The notes beneath the pieces were generated by a model, which saw only the letters and a program-made list of their open reading frames with translations, did not search any database and had not been told where the DNA came from. From Microvirga tunisiensis (GTDB lineage Bacteria > Pseudomonadota > Alphaproteobacteria > Rhizobiales > Beijerinckiaceae): a stretch of 44,394 nt of DNA. This document shows positions 40,732 through 44,394 of this stretch, piece by piece (positions within the stretch are counted from its first letter, which is position 1; each line of letters begins with the position of its first letter). The DNA is taken from the NCBI RefSeq assembly GCF_009296175.1, contig NZ_VOSK01000034.1:1-44394 (forward strand). Reading direction: 5' to 3'. The position numbers and the translations under genes were made by a program.

Positions 40732-43182
40732 ATGCCCAAGAAGCTGGTCGTCATCGGCAACGGCATGGCCGCCGGCCGTGCCCTGGAGGAATTGTTCGAG
40801 CGGGCGCCCGGCGCCTACGAGGTCACGATCTTCGGCGCCGAGCCGCGCGTGAACTATAACCGCATCATGCTCTCACCCGTTCTCTCGGGCGAGAAGGCCT
40901 ATGAAGACATCCTGATCCATGACGATGCCTGGTACGAGACGCACGGCATCACGCTCCATCGCGGCAAGCAGGTCGTCGAGATCGATCGTGCCGCCAGGCG
41001 CGTGATCGCGGCGGATGGAACGGCGGCATTTTACGACCAGCTCCTCGTCGCCACCGGATCGATGCCATTCGTGGTTCCGATCCCCGGCGCCACCCTGCCG
41101 GGTGTGGTCACCTATCGCGACCTCGACGACGTCAACAAGATGCTCGAGGCAGCGCAAAAGGGTGGACACGCCATCGTCATCGGCGGTGGCCTGCTCGGGC
41201 TCGAAGCGGCAGCCGGCTTGAAGGCGCAGGGCATGGAGGTGACAGTTCTCCACCTCATGCCGACCCTGATGGAGCGACAGCTCGATCCCTCGTCCGGCTA
41301 CCTGCTGCAGAAGGCCTTCGAGGACCGCGGAATCGCCGTGCGCTGCAAAGCCAATACCCACGCGATCCTCGGCGAGACGCATGTCACCGGCGTTCGGCTC
41401 GACGACGGAACGGAACTGCCGGCGGACATCGTCGTCATGGCCGTCGGCATCCGGCCGAACGCGGTGCTGGCGAAAGAGGCGGGGCTCGAGACCAACCGGG
41501 GCGTGCTCGTCGGCGACGACATGCGCACGAGCGATCCCGATATCTTCTCGGTCGGCGAATGCGTCGAGCATCGTGGCCTCTGCTACGGCCTCGTGGCGCC
41601 GCTGTACGAGATGGCGAAGGTCGTCGCCGCGCAGCTCGCCGGCGACGAGGCCGCCGCCTATACCGGCTCCGTCACGGCCACCAAGCTGAAGGTTACCGGG
41701 ATCGATCTGTTCTCGGCTGGCGATTTCGGCGAGGCCAAGGATCGGCAGGATATTGTCCTGCGCGATGCGGCGCGCGGTGTCTACAAGCGGCTCGTTCTCA
41801 AGGAGAACCGCATCGTCGGCGCGGTGCTCTACGGCGAGACGGGCGACGGGTCCTGGTTCTTCGATCTCCTGCGCAAGGAGACCGATGTCACGGAACTGCG
41901 CGACACCCTGATTTTCGGTCAATCCTACGTCGGAGGCGCTCCCCTGGACCCTACGGCGGCCGTTGCAGCCTTGCCGGATGATGCGGAAATCTGCGGCTGC
42001 AACGGCGTCTGCAAGGGCAAGATCGTCCAGACCATTGCCGACAAGGGGTTGAGCACGCTCGCCGAGGTGAGGGCGCACACGAAGGCCTCCGCGTCCTGCG
42101 GCACCTGCACCGGACTGGTCGAGCAGGTGATGGCCCTGACGCTCGGCGACAAGTTCGCGAAGGCGACGGTCGAACCGATGTGTGGCTGCACCGATCTCGG
42201 CCACGACGACGTGCGCCGTCTCATCCGGACGGCCGAGCTGAAGTCGATCCCGGCCGTGATGCAGGAACTGGCATGGAAGACCTCCTGCGGCTGCGCCAAG
42301 TGCCGCCCGGCCCTGAACTATTATCTTCTGTGCGATTGGCCGGGGGAATACGAGGACGATGGCCGCTCCCGCTTCATCAACGAGCGCGTCCACGCCAATA
42401 TCCAGAAGGACGGCACCTATTCGGTGGTGCCGCGCATGTGGGGCGGATTGACCAACCCGCGGGAACTGCGCGCCATCGCGGACGTGGCCGAGAAATACAA
42501 CATCCCGACCGTGAAGGTCACAGGCGGCCAGCGCATCGATCTTCTCGGTGTGCGCAAGGAGGACCTGACGGCCGTCTGGGCCGAGCTCAACGATGCCGGC
42601 ATGGTCTCGGGCCACGCCTATGCCAAGGGCCTGCGCACGGTGAAGACCTGCGTCGGCACGGAGTGGTGCCGTTTCGGCACGCAGGATTCCACCGGCCTCG
42701 GCGTCAAGATCGAGAGGTTCATGTGGGGCTCCTGGACGCCGGCGAAGGTGAAGATGGGTGTCTCCGGCTGCCCGCGGAACTGCGCGGAATCGACCTGCAA
42801 GGATGTGGGCGTGATCTGCGTCGATTCCGGCTACGAGATCCACTTCGCCGGGGCGGCAGGCCTTCACATCAAGGGCACGCAACTGCTTTGCAAGGTCCCG
42901 GACGAGGATGAATGCATCGAGGTCATCGCGGCCCTGACGCAGCTCTATCGTGAGCAGGGGCACTATCTCGAGCGCATGTACAAATGGGCCGACCGGGTCG
43001 GCGCGGAATCCATTCGGGCGACCGTGGTCGACGATCTGACGAGGCGCCAGGCCCTCTACGAGCGCTTCGTCATCTCCCAGCGCACGGCGCAGATCGACCC
43101 CTGGGCCGAGCGGGTGGCCGGGCGCGACGCGCATGAATTCAGGCCGATGGCCAACTTCACCCTGGCGGAGGCAGCGGAATGA
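40732..43182 (+). CDS. nirB: Assimilatory nitrite reductase [NAD(P)H], large subunit
   Basis: NirB reduces nitrite to ammonium with electrons from NAD(P)H via FAD, iron-sulfur clusters and siroheme. The N-terminal FAD/NAD parts are KKLVVIGNGMAAGRALEELF, LLVATGSMPFVVPIPG, AIVIGGGLLGLEAAAGLKAQ and ILSVGEC-like DIFSVGECVEHRG. Two cysteine-rich BFD-like segments follow (EICGCNGVCKGK...SCGTCTG and MCGCTDLGH...SCGCAKCRP). The siroheme/[4Fe-4S] domain has C640, C646, C680 and C684 (CVGTEWCRF, GCPRNC). 816 aa. It overlaps nirD by four bases (ATGA). Confidence 0.96.
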   Translation: MPKKLVVIGNGMAAGRALEELFERAPGAYEVTIFGAEPRVNYNRIMLSPVLSGEKAYEDILIHDDAWYETHGITLHRGKQVVEIDRAARRVIAADGTAAFYDQLLVATGSMPFVVPIPGATLPGVVTYRDLDDVNKMLEAAQKGGHAIVIGGGLLGLEAAAGLKAQGMEVTVLHLMPTLMERQLDPSSGYLLQKAFEDRGIAVRCKANTHAILGETHVTGVRLDDGTELPADIVVMAVGIRPNAVLAKEAGLETNRGVLVGDDMRTSDPDIFSVGECVEHRGLCYGLVAPLYEMAKVVAAQLAGDEAAAYTGSVTATKLKVTGIDLFSAGDFGEAKDRQDIVLRDAARGVYKRLVLKENRIVGAVLYGETGDGSWFFDLLRKETDVTELRDTLIFGQSYVGGAPLDPTAAVAALPDDAEICGCNGVCKGKIVQTIADKGLSTLAEVRAHTKASASCGTCTGLVEQVMALTLGDKFAKATVEPMCGCTDLGHDDVRRLIRTAELKSIPAVMQELAWKTSCGCAKCRPALNYYLLCDWPGEYEDDGRSRFINERVHANIQKDGTYSVVPRMWGGLTNPRELRAIADVAEKYNIPTVKVTGGQRIDLLGVRKEDLTAVWAELNDAGMVSGHAYAKGLRTVKTCVGTEWCRFGTQDSTGLGVKIERFMWGSWTPAKVKMGVSGCPRNCAESTCKDVGVICVDSGYEIHFAGAAGLHIKGTQLLCKVPDEDECIEVIAALTQLYREQGHYLERMYKWADRVGAESIRATVVDDLTRRQALYERFVISQRTAQIDPWAERVAGRDAHEFRPMANFTLAEAAE

Positions 43183-43511
43183 GCGAATGGATCGATGTGG
43201 GCATGGTCGACGACGTGCCGGTTCTCGGATCGCGGGTCGTTCAGGCGCCGGGCGGCGACATCGCCGTGTTCAAGGCGGCGGACGGAACGCTCTTCGCGCT
43301 CCGTGATCGCTGCCCGCACAAGGGCGGGCCGCTGTCGCAGGGCATCGTGCACGGCCATTCCGTGACCTGTCCGCTGCACAATTGGGTGATCAGCCTGAAG
43401 ACCGGCGAGGCGCAGGGGGCCGACCATGGCTGCACCCATAAAATCCCGCTGCGGATCGAGGGCTCACGCATCCTGCTCGCAGCCTCGGCTCTCATGGCCC
43501 GCGCTGCCTGA
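43179..43511 (+). CDS. nirD: Nitrite reductase small subunit, Rieske type
   Basis: A 110-aa Rieske-fold partner of NirB. All four ligands of a Rieske [2Fe-2S] cluster are present: C45/H47 in DRCPHKGGPLSQG and C64/H67 in VTCPLHNWVISL. In E. coli NirD these are lost, so this protein is closer to the NasE-type subunit that can hold a cluster. Start and stop overlap or abut its neighbours (ATGA at 43179; nasA starts nine bases after the stop). Confidence 0.93.
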   Translation: MSEWIDVGMVDDVPVLGSRVVQAPGGDIAVFKAADGTLFALRDRCPHKGGPLSQGIVHGHSVTCPLHNWVISLKTGEAQGADHGCTHKIPLRIEGSRILLAASALMARAA

Positions 43512-43520
43512 GGAGGAAGA

Positions 43521-44394
43521 ATGGCGAGCGGCACCCCGACCCGAACCACGTGTCCCTATTGCGGCGTCGGCTGCGGTGTCCTGGCGACACCGCAGGAGGA
43601 TGGCTCTGTCTCGATCAAGGGGGATGAGCAGCACCCGGCCAATTATGGCCGCCTCTGCTCGAAGGGCTCGGCTCTGGGCGAGACGCTGGGTCTCGACGAC
43701 AGGCTGCTCTATCCTGAAGTCGACGGCCGCCGTGCGGCATGGGATGAAGCGCTCGATCAGGTGGCGCGGCGCTTCTCCGAGACGATTGTCGAGCATGGCC
43801 CTGAATCGGTGGCCATCTACGGCTCGGGCCAGCTGCTCACCGAGGACTACTACGTCGCCAACAAGCTGATGAAGGGCTTCATCGGCGCCGCGAACATCGA
43901 CACGAATTCCCGTCTCTGCATGGCTTCGTCAGTGGCAGGCCACATCCGCGCCTTCGGGTCCGATACCGTGCCTGGCACCTATGAGGATCTGGAGCAAGCC
44001 GATCTCGTCGTTCTCGTCGGCTCCAACATGACGTGGTGCCACCCTGTCCTGTTCCAGCGCCTTCTTGCCTCGCGCGAGCGGCGCGGCACCAAGATCGTGG
44101 TCGTCGATCCGCGCCGTACCGTGACGGCGGAAGCTGCCGATCTGCATCTGGCGGTCGCTCCCAATTCCGACGTCGCGCTCTTTTTGGGCCTGTTTGATCA
44201 TCTCGACCGAATGGGCTTGGGCGACAGCGCCTATGTCGACGGTCACACCTCGGGCCTCGCCGAGGCGCTAGGGGCAGCACGGGAATGCGGTTTTCCGGGT
44301 GCGCTCAGCGCCACCCGCCTTCCGGCCGAGCAGCTGCGCGAGTTCTACACGCTGTGGAGTCGCTCGGAGCGCGTCGTGACGGCCTATTCGCAGG
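43521..44394 (+). CDS. nasA: Assimilatory nitrate reductase catalytic subunit, N-terminal part
   Basis: NasA reduces nitrate to nitrite with bis-MGD molybdenum and an N-terminal [4Fe-4S] cluster bound by C11, C14, C18 and C46 (CPYCGVGCGV, NYGRLCSKG). IYGSGQLLTEDYYVANKLMK, IDTNSRLCMASSVAGHIRAF and LVGSNMTWCHPVLFQRLL are typical of the NasA/NarB branch; the cysteine in SNMTWCHP is where family members contact Mo or cofactor. ATG 43521 has AGGAGG just upstream. The gene runs past the window end with 291 codons seen of the ~700-900 expected. Confidence 0.95.
   Translation, partial: MASGTPTRTTCPYCGVGCGVLATPQEDGSVSIKGDEQHPANYGRLCSKGSALGETLGLDDRLLYPEVDGRRAAWDEALDQVARRFSETIVEHGPESVAIYGSGQLLTEDYYVANKLMKGFIGAANIDTNSRLCMASSVAGHIRAFGSDTVPGTYEDLEQADLVVLVGSNMTWCHPVLFQRLLASRERRGTKIVVVDPRRTVTAEAADLHLAVAPNSDVALFLGLFDHLDRMGLGDSAYVDGHTSGLAEALGAARECGFPGALSATRLPAEQLREFYTLWSRSERVVTAYSQ

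Noticed and set aside
40873..43134. 753-aa open frame on the minus strand inside nirB
   Set aside because: A long shadow frame caused by high GC codon bias; nirB on the plus strand has full domain evidence.
1..44394. CRISPR array, phage genes or a plasmid origin
   Set aside because: No regularly spaced repeats, no phage structural genes, and no rep or parA-like gene could be found.

Overview
The window looks like a GC-rich alphaproteobacterial replicon, most probably Hyphomicrobiales and close to Methylobacteriaceae (Microvirga or Methylobacterium type). That placement is inferred from codon use, the NadQ-controlled nadABC operon, MetZ-type sulfhydrylation and the nas gene neighbourhood. No search was run. 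The stretch is dense with assimilation and cofactor genes. It is broken up by insertion sequences and one decayed gene zone.

Layout. 1-340: 3' end of an IS1380-family transposase. 670-4151: panB-panC-(chorismate-lyase-like)-(75 aa unknown), each overlapping the next by ATGA, then a CYTH-fold protein that has lost its catalytic residues. 4252-4327: a tRNA with anticodon CAU. 4383-8143: a decay zone with a chimeric 97-aa ORF, a broken ECF-transporter ATPase (bioM-like), an intact panD on the minus strand, an IS5/IS427-type element, a hypothetical gene and a long empty stretch. 8150-20701: a sulfur block with cysJ-cysI-cysG (minus), an Lrp/AsnC regulator (minus), cysH-cysD-cysN (plus), metZ, and sseA-osmC-peroxiredoxin (minus). 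20750-21883: an IS630-type element. 22473-28860: sulfate transporter sbp-cysT-cysW-cysA (plus) converging on a sulfonate/taurine-type ABC operon (minus). 29383-30520: flavodoxin and hypothetical genes. 30704-35328: nadQ-nadA-nadB-nadC (minus). 35329-38432: small and accessory genes, including a LapG-like transglutaminase protease and an AhpD/CMD protein. 38523-44394: nitrate assimilation with a PP2C-kinase fusion (minus), then nirB-nirD-nasA (plus, nasA running off the end).

How it fits together. Sulfate or sulfonates enter through Sbp-CysTWA or SsuABC. CysDN makes APS, CysH of the iron-sulfur APS-reductase type makes sulfite, CysJI with siroheme from CysG makes sulfide, and MetZ incorporates it. 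CysN carries a DUF2061 membrane tail where many homologues carry APS kinase, which agrees with an APS-reductase route that needs no PAPS. CysG siroheme also serves NirB.

The most notable finding is a 16-bp palindrome, GTTC-N8-GAAC, in front of all four sulfur promoter regions: cysJIG, cysHDN/lrp, sbp-cysTWA and ssuABC. In three of them a TTGAC(A/T) hexamer sits 2-3 nt before the site. The two transport operons each have a second, distal copy with the same A-rich flank. This looks like a local sulfur regulon, and the embedded Lrp/AsnC protein is the obvious candidate regulator. A separate pair of 17-bp palindromes, ATGCTC-N5-GAGCAT, marks the nadA promoter as the likely NadQ operator.
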